From assembly GCA_015232455.1 (NCBI GenBank), contig JADFZQ010000002.1, positions 62,001 to 126,000 of the forward strand: 64,000 nt of DNA. Direction: 5' to 3'. The notes beneath the pieces were generated by a model, which was not told where the DNA came from, made no database searches, and worked only from the letters and a program-made list of their open reading frames with translations. A program made the position numbers and the translations under genes. Source of the DNA: Desulfamplus sp. GTDB lineage: Bacteria > Desulfobacterota > Desulfobacteria > Desulfobacterales > Desulfobacteraceae. Within the stretch, counting starts at the first letter, position 1; each line of letters begins with the position of its first letter. Shown piece by piece: positions 17,808-24,849 of this stretch.

Positions 17808-17932
17808 ATAACAAAACACAGAGAAAACGAACCCAAAGCCATAGAAAAAAAGGCTTTGAAAATAAAGTAAGTAAATTTTTTAAGCTATCTTAAGTATTTA
17901 ACTTTAAACAAAATTAATCTGTGGAGGAAAAA

Positions 17933-18250
17933 ATGAAAGAAAAGATTAAAGGGATTAAAGGAATTTGGATGAAAATAAGCACCCTTATTATTATGGTGTG
18001 CGTCCTTATGCCTCAGACTGTTCTTGCAGCAGGGGAAAAGGCAGCAATGATTGTAATTGTGGCAGACACCAGAGGGCTCACAGGTGTTCTTCATGCGTGG
18101 GGAACTCTTTACAATGAGAGTCATATTTATTTTTCCCTGCTCACAATTGTATTAATACCTGTGATAGGTCTTATTTTTGGAACTGTGGCAGATATTGTAA
18201 TGAAAGGTATTGGTATTGATCTCGAACATAGAGAACTTGCTGAACATTGA
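17933..18250 (+). CDS. Small membrane protein of the TauE/SafE cluster
   Basis: About 105 residues. The ATG at 17933 follows GGAGG by five bases; an in-frame GTG at 17921 overlaps that ribosome site and is rejected. The first hydrophobic stretch (STLIIMVCVLMPQTVLAAG) looks like a cleavable signal peptide or a membrane segment, and a second one (SLLTIVLIPVIGLIFGTVA) spans the membrane. No family is recognised with certainty. It lies 77 bases upstream of the exporter gene on the same strand behind a candidate sigma-54 promoter, so it is probably co-transcribed and may be an accessory subunit of the exporter. Confidence 0.75.
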   Translation: MKEKIKGIKGIWMKISTLIIMVCVLMPQTVLAAGEKAAMIVIVADTRGLTGVLHAWGTLYNESHIYFSLLTIVLIPVIGLIFGTVADIVMKGIGIDLEHRELAEH

Positions 18251-18327
18251 TGCTGAAGCCATAATAAGTCTTTGGCAAATCTAATATTATTTTTAGAATA
18301 TTACTTTAATAAATGGAGGATATATTT

Positions 18328-19377
18328 ATGGATTGGCTATATGTATTGATGCCTATTTCTGGTGTTACAATTTTCTGGCCCGGTCTTATCATTCTCGGTG
18401 TAGGCGTAGGAATTATCGGTGGATTCTTTGGTATGGGTGGTGCGTGGATGGTAACACCCGGTCTTAATATTCTTGGTTTTCCAATGGCTTTTGCAATTGG
18501 AACTGACATTGCCCACATGGCAGGAAAGTCTCTTATTTCCACAATGCGTCACGGTAAATTTGGAAATGTTGACTACAAACTCGGCTTCATAATGTTGGTT
18601 GGTACTGTAGTCGGGTTTGAGGTTGGAGCCCAGATGATCATGTGGCTTGAGAGACTTGGAAACGTTGAGTTTGTTGTCCGTATTCTTTATCTTGTTCTTC
18701 TTGGACTAATTGCATGGATGGTATTTGCTGATGTTGCTAAAAAGATGAGAAAAGATAGAGAAGCCATTGCAAGAGGTCAGGCTGTTGATGCTCTTTCAAC
18801 TGGTATAGAGTGGCATAAAACTCTTCACAAAATCAACATTGCCCCTATGGTCCACTTTACAGCAGCAGGCATTACTTGTACTGCATGGCTTCCAATTTTC
18901 ATAAGTTTTGCAACCGGCTGGATTGCAGGTATTCTTGGTATCGGCGGTGGTCTTATCCGTATGCCAGCCCTTATTTATCTTATTGGATGCCCAACCCATG
19001 TAGCAGTTGGAACAGACCTTTTTGAGGTTATGATTTCAGGTCTTTATGGTGCATTTACCTACACAATGAAAGGACGTACTGAGCTTGTTGCTGCTATTAT
19101 TATGCTTGTTGGGGCAGCAATAGGAGCACAGATTGGAACTGTAGCTACAAAATACATAAAAGGTTATGGTATTCGTATTGCTTTTGGACTTGCGGTTATT
19201 GGATGTGCATTGTCAATTATTTTGAAACTGCTTGCTAAAGAGATGCCAGATTACAAAGTACTTTTAGATAACTCTTCAACAACTCTGGTTCTTGGACTTG
19301 TTTTTGCTATGTCGCTTTACATAACAGTAAAGATGGTTCAAGGAGCAAAGGCAGAGATTGCTGCAAAGAAAAAATAG
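18328..19377 (+). CDS. TauE/SafE-family membrane transporter (sulfite/organosulfonate exporter type)
   Basis: About 349 residues, strongly hydrophobic, with the duplicated TauE/SafE fold: GVGIIGGFFGMGGAWMVTPG near the N-terminus and GWIAGILGIGGGLIRMPAL in the second half. The family exports sulfite, sulfoacetate and related anions, or takes part in sulfur compound transport. An internal hydrophilic stretch (DVAKKMRKDREAIARGQ) forms a cytoplasmic loop. I choose the ATG at 18328 because GGAGG lies eight bases before it; the upstream ATG at 18313 overlaps that site. In a sulfur-metabolising anaerobe, sulfite or thiosulfate transport is a reasonable inference. The following lipoprotein, membrane protein and receiver genes are on the same strand and probably form one functional set. 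Confidence 0.85.
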   Translation: MDWLYVLMPISGVTIFWPGLIILGVGVGIIGGFFGMGGAWMVTPGLNILGFPMAFAIGTDIAHMAGKSLISTMRHGKFGNVDYKLGFIMLVGTVVGFEVGAQMIMWLERLGNVEFVVRILYLVLLGLIAWMVFADVAKKMRKDREAIARGQAVDALSTGIEWHKTLHKINIAPMVHFTAAGITCTAWLPIFISFATGWIAGILGIGGGLIRMPALIYLIGCPTHVAVGTDLFEVMISGLYGAFTYTMKGRTELVAAIIMLVGAAIGAQIGTVATKYIKGYGIRIAFGLAVIGCALSIILKLLAKEMPDYKVLLDNSSTTLVLGLVFAMSLYITVKMVQGAKAEIAAKKK

Positions 19378-19511
19378 AAGCTGCGTAATTGCTATATAAG
19401 TTAAGGATATACAGCTTGATATAGAATATTATAGTGAACTCTATGAAATCTATATGAAAAACAGACTATAACAATATATGAAAACCAGAATATATATTTA
19501 AGGAGATTAAT

Positions 19512-20099
19512 ATGAGAAGATTTATCGGACTCGTACTCGCAGTAGTTTTTGTGATGGTAATCACAGGCTGCAATGATGAGGGTAAAGTTATCCAAGGACG
19601 GGTAATTGCCTATGATAAAGAGAATAAAAAAGTTACTTTTATTGAAGATAAGAGCATTATAAAAGGTAAACCTGAATATACTCTTCTTCCACCAGTTGTT
19701 TTCACAACACCTGAAGATAAAAATGAGATGGGAGCACATCCATCAGTTGGTCAGAGAATGAAACTTGATGTTGACAAAAACACCATAAACATCTTTGATA
19801 CAGCAACCCAGCAATTTAAAGAGATTCAATACACCCTTATTGAAAAAAAAGATAATGTATCTAAAGAGAGTACTCTTGTAAGAGACAAGAAGTTCCCAAT
19901 TGTTGATAAAAATGCAAAGACGATCCAGATTTTCTCAAAACGTCAGAAAATTCTTGTAACCTTCTCTCTTCCAGAAGAGTATTTCTCTCTGCCTGACGAG
20001 ACATGGGCAGCAGGTGATGAAGTAAGAATCTACTACAAAGAGCCGGGAAAAGCTATTCGTATGATGAATGTTACTACAACAGACCTTTTCAAAAAATAG
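19512..20099 (+). CDS. Predicted lipoprotein, unknown function
   Basis: 195 residues. The N-terminus (RRFIGLVLAVVFVMVITGCN) has a basic start, hydrophobic core and lipobox ITGC, so it should be lipid-anchored outside the inner membrane. The mature part is rich in beta-forming and charged residues (KVIQGRVIAYDKENKKVTF) and looks like two related small barrels; no catalytic motif is visible. AAGGAG precedes the ATG. It is 134 bases after the TauE/SafE gene on the same strand. Function is unknown; the context suggests an accessory periplasmic part of the transporter. Confidence 0.8.
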   Translation: MRRFIGLVLAVVFVMVITGCNDEGKVIQGRVIAYDKENKKVTFIEDKSIIKGKPEYTLLPPVVFTTPEDKNEMGAHPSVGQRMKLDVDKNTINIFDTATQQFKEIQYTLIEKKDNVSKESTLVRDKKFPIVDKNAKTIQIFSKRQKILVTFSLPEEYFSLPDETWAAGDEVRIYYKEPGKAIRMMNVTTTDLFKK

Positions 20100-20177
20100 A
20101 CTAAGAAATAAGGTTTTAAATTTATTCAAATATTAAAAGATATTTAGAATAATAAGGTGGTTATGGTTGCCATCGAT

Positions 20178-20240
20178 AATAAGAGGCAGCGGTTCATGCA
20201 CTTTCTCGCCCATTGATGCATAAACTCGCTGTCTTCTTAT
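20178..20240. other. Long hairpin between lipoprotein and membrane protein genes
   Basis: AATAAGAGGCAGCG pairs with CGCTGTCTTCTTATT across a 33-base loop, with one bulge, and the loop contains a smaller stem ATGCA/TGCAT. The structure is followed by TTAAAATAG rather than a T-run. It may attenuate or process the transcript; it could also be a small RNA. Confidence 0.5.
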
Positions 20241-20276
20241 TTTAAAATAGAAACATAATAGAGAGGAGCGGAAATC

Positions 20277-21134
20277 ATGGCACAAAAGTTATTTATTGAT
20301 AACAGCAAACTTACTAATAATAGAGCTATTTTTGGTAGAATATCTATTGTAGCATCAATAATTGTTATCATAACAATATTAGACGCTTTAGCAGCATCTT
20401 ATAGAAGAGGAGCTAATGAGATTGATATAATTACAGGGCGATCTTCTGAAATAGTAGGAAAAATTTATGGTAATGTGAAAAATATCAATGATATTGGTTT
20501 TACATCAGATTCACCTTACCTAAAACTTATATTTGATGAAAAACTCTTTTCAGGTTATTGGCTTGGTGAAGGTATGTGGAGAGGAGAGATCAAGACAGAT
20601 TACTCTTTACTGCCGGGTAAATATCAGATAAAAATTATTTTCAATGATACCTCAAATATTAAACCCGATGATCGTATAAAAGTTGAAAAACTCTCCACCT
20701 ATACAGTTAATGTATATAGTGATGCTAAAGCCTTAAGACAGGGTTCTCTCTCATTTATAAAAAGATTTACTGGAATCTCTCCGTGGTCAATTGCGATTGC
20801 ATTTTTTCCTATTGTGCTTATATCAGGAGCATTGGTTTTTGTAATGTCAGGTAGAATTGACACAGATATGGCTCAACATGGCTTTGCAGAGGTATATAGG
20901 GTTAGCAGACATGAAAATGGGCTTGAAATATTTTTTGGACTTGGCAAAAAGCATGGACTTGAGGCTGGCGAGAAGATGAATTTATTTAATGAGTCAGGTG
21001 ATATTTTAGCGGAAATTGTTGTAGATAATATTGGTAAAGAGACCTCAAGTGCTGTGATTAATATGCCTAAAATAAAACCGGGTTGTATGGTTGGGCGAAT
21101 ACAATATCGTCAAATGGCTTCTTATAACTGTTAA
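20277..21134 (+). CDS. Membrane protein of the TauE/SafE cluster, unknown function
   Basis: 285 residues with two membrane segments: IVASIIVIITILDALAAS near residues 25-42, and SPWSIAIAFFPIVLISGALV near 170-190. About 125 residues lie between them, and a soluble C-terminal domain of about 90 residues follows (GLEIFFGLGKKHGLEAGEK). Both termini should lie on the same side. AGAGGAG precedes the ATG. I do not recognise a named family. It lies between the lipoprotein and a single-domain receiver gene, all on the plus strand, so a role in sensing or stabilising the transporter is possible but unproven. Confidence 0.75.
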   Translation: MAQKLFIDNSKLTNNRAIFGRISIVASIIVIITILDALAASYRRGANEIDIITGRSSEIVGKIYGNVKNINDIGFTSDSPYLKLIFDEKLFSGYWLGEGMWRGEIKTDYSLLPGKYQIKIIFNDTSNIKPDDRIKVEKLSTYTVNVYSDAKALRQGSLSFIKRFTGISPWSIAIAFFPIVLISGALVFVMSGRIDTDMAQHGFAEVYRVSRHENGLEIFFGLGKKHGLEAGEKMNLFNESGDILAEIVVDNIGKETSSAVINMPKIKPGCMVGRIQYRQMASYNC

Positions 21135-21275
21135 TATTTAATATGATTTAACCCTCGTTTCTGATACAAAAATTGTATTGTAAGATAGATGCTTTATAAG
21201 CAAATTAAGTTTGTATTGAATCTCTTGAGAAAAATAAGATAAAATAGTATAAAAATAAATATAAGGAATGCCTTT

Positions 21276-21662
21276 ATGAACGAATTGAGAGTTTTAATTG
21301 TTGATGATGAAGATGATTTTAGAGAGACTATTGTTAAGAGATTAATTAACAGAAAGATGTATGCAGAAGGTGCAGAAACTGGAGTTAAGGCTCTTGAAAT
21401 ATTGGATAGAAAAGATTTTGACGTAGTGGTGTTGGATATTAAGATGCCCGGTATTGATGGTATTGAGACTCTAAAACAGATAAAAATAAAAAAACCAGAG
21501 ATAGAAGTAATAATGCTTACTGGTCATGTTTCAGTTGAGTTTGGTATTACTGGAATGCAACTTGGAGCTTTTGACTATGTTATGAAACCTGCCCCTATGC
21601 CCGAATTATTAGATAAAATTAGGCAGGCTTATGATAAAAAGTTAGAGAGTAATGACTCATAA
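21276..21662 (+). CDS. Single-domain response regulator (receiver only)
   Basis: 128 residues, one CheY-like receiver: acidic pair in LIVDDEDDFRET, phospho-acceptor Asp in VVLDIKMPGIDG, Thr in MLTGHVS and Lys in VMKPAPMPELL. The first half resembles receivers of NtrC-type activators, yet no AAA+ or DNA-binding domain follows. It probably acts through protein contacts, receiving phosphate from one of the many kinases. It is 141 bases after the membrane protein gene, at the end of the TauE/SafE cluster. Confidence 0.88.
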   Translation: MNELRVLIVDDEDDFRETIVKRLINRKMYAEGAETGVKALEILDRKDFDVVVLDIKMPGIDGIETLKQIKIKKPEIEVIMLTGHVSVEFGITGMQLGAFDYVMKPAPMPELLDKIRQAYDKKLESNDS

Positions 21663-21709
21663 GAAATAAAAGGATAGATTTTTTTTAAAAGTGTCATCAG
21701 GAGGTATTA

Positions 21710-21841
21710 ATGAAAAAGGTTGTGATGATATTGTTTGCACTATTTTTTGTTCTCTTTTCTATTGAGGGCTGCAATACAGTTAAAGGGGTAGGTAAAGATA
21801 TTGAAAAAGCTGGAGAGGCTATCCAGAGATCAGCGAAATGA
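21710..21841 (+). CDS. Entericidin-like small lipoprotein
   Basis: A 43-residue protein. The ATG at 21710 follows AGGAGG by five bases. The N-terminus (VVMILFALFFVLFSIEGC) is a lipoprotein signal ending in a Cys, and the mature part NTVKGVGKDIEKAGEAIQ is the signature of the entericidin A/B family: short, amphipathic, outer-membrane lipoproteins linked to bacteriolysis and its antidote. The stop codon overlaps the start of the next gene (ATGA), so the two are translationally coupled. The pairing with the next two small genes is the main reason to look twice at it. Confidence 0.8.
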   Translation: MKKVVMILFALFFVLFSIEGCNTVKGVGKDIEKAGEAIQRSAK

Positions 21842-22074
21842 TTAAAAATATTTTTCCTGATCTTACAAAAGAACTAATAACCAACTCTCGTGTAATAGCA
21901 AAAGGCAGGGCAATACGAGATTTGAAAAGACTTGTTCAAGAATATGGTGGGCAATCATCTATGTGGATTAAAAAGAGCAGCCAAATAGTTGAGTTTGAAG
22001 GAGAATTATATGAGTATCATTGGTATGAACATCATGGACTAGGGCGATTTGAAATAAAAATAAAAAAGGTATAA
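21838..22074 (+). CDS. Small protein resembling an orphan polymorphic-toxin C-terminal domain
   Basis: 78 residues, starting within the stop codon of the entericidin-like gene. The pattern AKGRAIRDLKRLVQEYGG, then W followed by KKSS, then YEYHWYEHHGLGRFEIKIKK resembles the C-terminal toxin modules seen at the ends of large secreted polymorphic toxins, usually followed by an immunity gene. That is from memory of such sequences, not a search. Here the module stands alone without a delivery domain or a signal peptide. The next gene starts two bases after its stop. Alternative: a small housekeeping protein of unknown function with a similar fold. Confidence 0.55.
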   Translation: MIKNIFPDLTKELITNSRVIAKGRAIRDLKRLVQEYGGQSSMWIKKSSQIVEFEGELYEYHWYEHHGLGRFEIKIKKV

Positions 22075-22076
22075 TT

Positions 22077-22403
22077 ATGATTGTAAAACTTAAGAATAAA
22101 AATTCAGATTATCCTGATATAACACCTGAGCAACCTTATTTTATAATTGGAATCGAAGCCAACGATTACCGTATATTAAATGACTATGGGAAACCCTATC
22201 TCTATCCTTCACATATTTTTCAAATTATTGATACCAACGAGCCTTGTAGTTGGATAACAGATTATGGAGACGATGGAGAACGTTACTCATATCCACCAAT
22301 TCTGAATGAGATTGGATTTTTTGAAGACTATTTTGAAGGTAAAACAGAAGCTCTTTCTAAGTTTTGGCAAGTTATAAACCATCAGCTTTCAGAAGCTGCT
22401 TAA
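22077..22403 (+). CDS. Putative immunity protein for the preceding toxin-like protein
   Basis: 108 residues, acidic, no signal peptide. The composition (ILNDYGKPYLYPSHIF, WITDYGDDGERYSYPP, FFEDYFEGKTEALSKFW) and its position directly after the toxin-like gene, with a two-base gap, fit a cytoplasmic immunity protein that binds and blocks the toxin. No catalytic motif is visible. If the upstream protein is not a toxin, this assignment falls too. It ends 63 bases before the end of the convergent sensor kinase gene. Confidence 0.5.
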   Translation: MIVKLKNKNSDYPDITPEQPYFIIGIEANDYRILNDYGKPYLYPSHIFQIIDTNEPCSWITDYGDDGERYSYPPILNEIGFFEDYFEGKTEALSKFWQVINHQLSEAA

Positions 22404-22466
22404 TATTCCTACAATTTACAGTTAATAAAATTTGCTAATTATCTGCATTGTAAATTTCAATATTTT

Positions 22467-24515
22467 TTAAGCCTGCGGGATATAAATTCTAAATATAGTG
22501 CCTTTGTCAAACTCGCTATAAACATTGATGAATCCGTTATTCTGTTTAACTATCCCATAAACTGTTGCAAGCCCAAGTCCAGTTCCATGCCCTATATCTT
22601 TTGTGGTGTAAAATGGCTCAAAGATATGGTTGATGATCTCTTTATCAATTCCACAACCATTATCGCTTACTGTAAGAAGCACATATTTACCTGAACAAAA
22701 CTCTTTGTGCAAAGCACTATACTCTTCTGAAATTGTGATGTTTTTAGTCTCTATTATTACTTTTCCCATATCTTTTATAGCATCTCTTGCATTTACACAT
22801 AAATTTGCAAGAATTTGATCTATCTGGCTTGGATCCATTTTAACATTCCAAAGTTCTTCTTTTGAAGGGATAAAGAGCAGTTCTACTGTTTCGCCCATAA
22901 GTCTTTGAAGCATGTCAAGCATATTTTCAATGTTTAAATTTAGATCGACAATCTTTGGTAGTATTGGCTGTTTGCGTGCAAAAGCAAGTAGTTGGCGTGT
23001 AAGCTCGGCGGAACGACTCGCAGCTTTGTGAATTCCTTGTAATTGTTCATAAACAGGAGATTTAGAATCAATATCAAGCATTCCCATCTCTGCATAACCA
23101 ATTATAACGCCAAGCATGTTATTGAAATCATGGGCAATACCACCTGCGAGACGACCTACTGCCTCCATCTTTTGTGATTGAGCAAGCTGAGACATTAGTT
23201 TTTCTTTTTCATCTTCAGCATTTATACGCTCAGTTATATCTCGAAAAATAGATTGATACCAACCATCAGGCATACGTCTGCTTCTCATCTCAATGTAGAG
23301 TTTTGAACCATCTTTTCGTTCAAGTTCACGCATACGTGTAATAATCTCTCCGCTGTTAAGAAGATCAAACCTAAGCGGTGTCTTTGAAAGAACTCCAGAT
23401 GCCCAAGGCAATTGAGTGATATGTTTTCCGATTAGCTCTTCATGAGGAAGTTGAAGGAACTCACATAAAACTTGGTTTGCCTCAATAATTATCCCTTCAG
23501 GAGAGCCAAGCACTATTCCATCAACAGCAAGCTCCACAAAATCTTTGTAGATATTTTCTCTTCGTGCCAATGCTATTGTGGCAGCCAAAACGTGTTTTCT
23601 AAGCATTCGATTCCATATAATAATAGAAGAAAATAGAAATAAGATCGGGATAGCAGCCCATAGCAGGTATTTAAGAAACTTCTTAGATAGCTCATTGTCT
23701 TCATACAATCCAAACCACTTATTATGAATCTGCCGATAGATGCCACTATTATGTAGAATCGAAAGCCCTTCGTTTAGCTGGGAAAGCAATTTTTGATCTC
23801 CCTCACGAACTGCAAAGCAGTAATCTCTTTGTTGAACCGAAGTGCCAACAACTTCAATATTATCAAATTTATATTTGTGGATAAGATAAAGCCCTTGTAG
23901 TTTAGATATAAGTGCACAGTCATGCTTTCCTTCAGAAAGCAGTTTTAGTGCATCTACTTGATCAGGAACAGGAATTATCGCCAAAGAGCGTCCCTGTGAT
24001 TGGAGGAAATCGTGCATAATATCTCCTTGCTGCACAAGAACCTCTTTACCCGATAAATCTTCAAGGGTTTTAATGTTTGAGTTCTTATGGACAAAAAGAG
24101 AGTGTGAGACAATAATATGGGGGGTAGAAAAATCAACTTTTTTGTCTCTTTCAGGTGAAAAATACATGCCAGTTATAACATCTATCTCTCCATTTTCTAA
24201 CTGTTTACGGACAGTATCCCATGAATCAAGATTAATCTGATAGTTTATTTTTAATGCTTCACATACCGCACGAAATATATCGACATTAAACCCAGTTGGC
24301 TGACCACTTGGATCAAGAAACTCGTAAGGTGGGTAGTTATGATCCCCAGCAGCACGGACTATTTGAGAATTTGTGATATTAGGATTTGATGCAACATATA
24401 GTTTATTTGAAGGGGTGTCGTGAGCAGAGGCACTATTTATCAAGGCTATATAAAAACTTAAAAAAGCCTGAATAAACAGAATAAATTTTGGTATTGTTGT
24501 ATTGCTATTTATCAC
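22467..24515 (-). CDS. Sensor histidine kinase with periplasmic solute-binding domain and PAS
   Basis: 682 residues. The signal-like start FILFIQAFLSFYIALINSAS is followed by one SBP_bac_3 domain (about 45-275; NYPPYEFLDPSGQPTGFNVD), a membrane segment (YLLWAAIPILFLFSSIIIW), a PAS domain (about 320-435), HisKA with GGIAHDFNNMLGVIIGYAEM, and HATPase with DNGCGIDKEI and GHGTGLGLATVYG. The His box AHDFNN places it among NtrB-like kinases, which often drive sigma-54 activators. No receiver domain is attached. It probably senses an amino acid-like ligand in the periplasm. A receiver-only protein is encoded 0.8 kb away on the other strand and is a candidate partner. The start codon has no clear ribosome site. 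Confidence 0.92.
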   Translation of the reverse strand: MINSNTTIPKFILFIQAFLSFYIALINSASAHDTPSNKLYVASNPNITNSQIVRAAGDHNYPPYEFLDPSGQPTGFNVDIFRAVCEALKINYQINLDSWDTVRKQLENGEIDVITGMYFSPERDKKVDFSTPHIIVSHSLFVHKNSNIKTLEDLSGKEVLVQQGDIMHDFLQSQGRSLAIIPVPDQVDALKLLSEGKHDCALISKLQGLYLIHKYKFDNIEVVGTSVQQRDYCFAVREGDQKLLSQLNEGLSILHNSGIYRQIHNKWFGLYEDNELSKKFLKYLLWAAIPILFLFSSIIIWNRMLRKHVLAATIALARRENIYKDFVELAVDGIVLGSPEGIIIEANQVLCEFLQLPHEELIGKHITQLPWASGVLSKTPLRFDLLNSGEIITRMRELERKDGSKLYIEMRSRRMPDGWYQSIFRDITERINAEDEKEKLMSQLAQSQKMEAVGRLAGGIAHDFNNMLGVIIGYAEMGMLDIDSKSPVYEQLQGIHKAASRSAELTRQLLAFARKQPILPKIVDLNLNIENMLDMLQRLMGETVELLFIPSKEELWNVKMDPSQIDQILANLCVNARDAIKDMGKVIIETKNITISEEYSALHKEFCSGKYVLLTVSDNGCGIDKEIINHIFEPFYTTKDIGHGTGLGLATVYGIVKQNNGFINVYSEFDKGTIFRIYIPQA

Positions 24516-24849
24516 TTAAGATGCCTTTATAATTAATTTTTAATAGAAAGGTAATACTTTTAAAGGCTAATTAAAGCAAATTATGATTTAAAGCAAACCA
24601 CAATTTAATGAAAAAATCAAATAGCTTCATAAAATGGCATCAATTTTAATTTTGGCATTATGTATCATAATATGTTGATTTTTTAACGCCCTGAAATAAA
24701 TTTCAGGGCTAAAATAACAGAAGTCAGCTAAAGCTGACTATTCTTACAGTCCACTTTAGTGGACTTTCTTATAATTTAGCCGTGCGATTTATCGCTCGGC
24801 TATAAAAAATATCATAAAACAATTTTAAATCTACTATTTGGAGAAAATA
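24516..24849. other. 334-base intergenic region with composite repeat
   Basis: Divergent gap between the sensor kinase gene and recC. The recC-proximal half is the four-hairpin composite repeat (24688-24801); the rest is AT-rich with no coding frame or clear promoter that I can support. Confidence 0.65.
24688..24801. repeat. Composite four-hairpin repeat, copy 1
   Basis: Four consecutive palindromes: GCCCTGAAATA then AATTTCAGGGC (24688-24709); AGTCAGC TAAA GCTGACT (24722-24739); AGTCCAC TTTA GTGGACT (24748-24765); AGCCGTGCGA then TCGCTCGGCT (24778-24801). The same set in the same order and spacing occurs at 31461-31573. It ends about 50 bases before recC. It has no coding potential. Confidence 0.9.

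Larger units (their letters stand above)
17419..17932. other. 514-base intergenic region, AT-rich, regulatory
   Basis: Divergent gap between the PEP-synthase-like gene and the TauE/SafE cluster. It holds the TTTGACAACTTT palindrome (17536-17566), inverted repeats built on TTTTACA/TGTAAAA (17657-17754), and a sigma-54-like promoter (17792-17807). I see no convincing coding frame in it. Confidence 0.7.

Noticed and set aside
24688-24801. Composite repeat as a CRISPR array or a set of terminators
   Set aside because: The four palindromes differ from each other and have no equal spacers. There are no cas genes, and no T-runs follow the hairpins.
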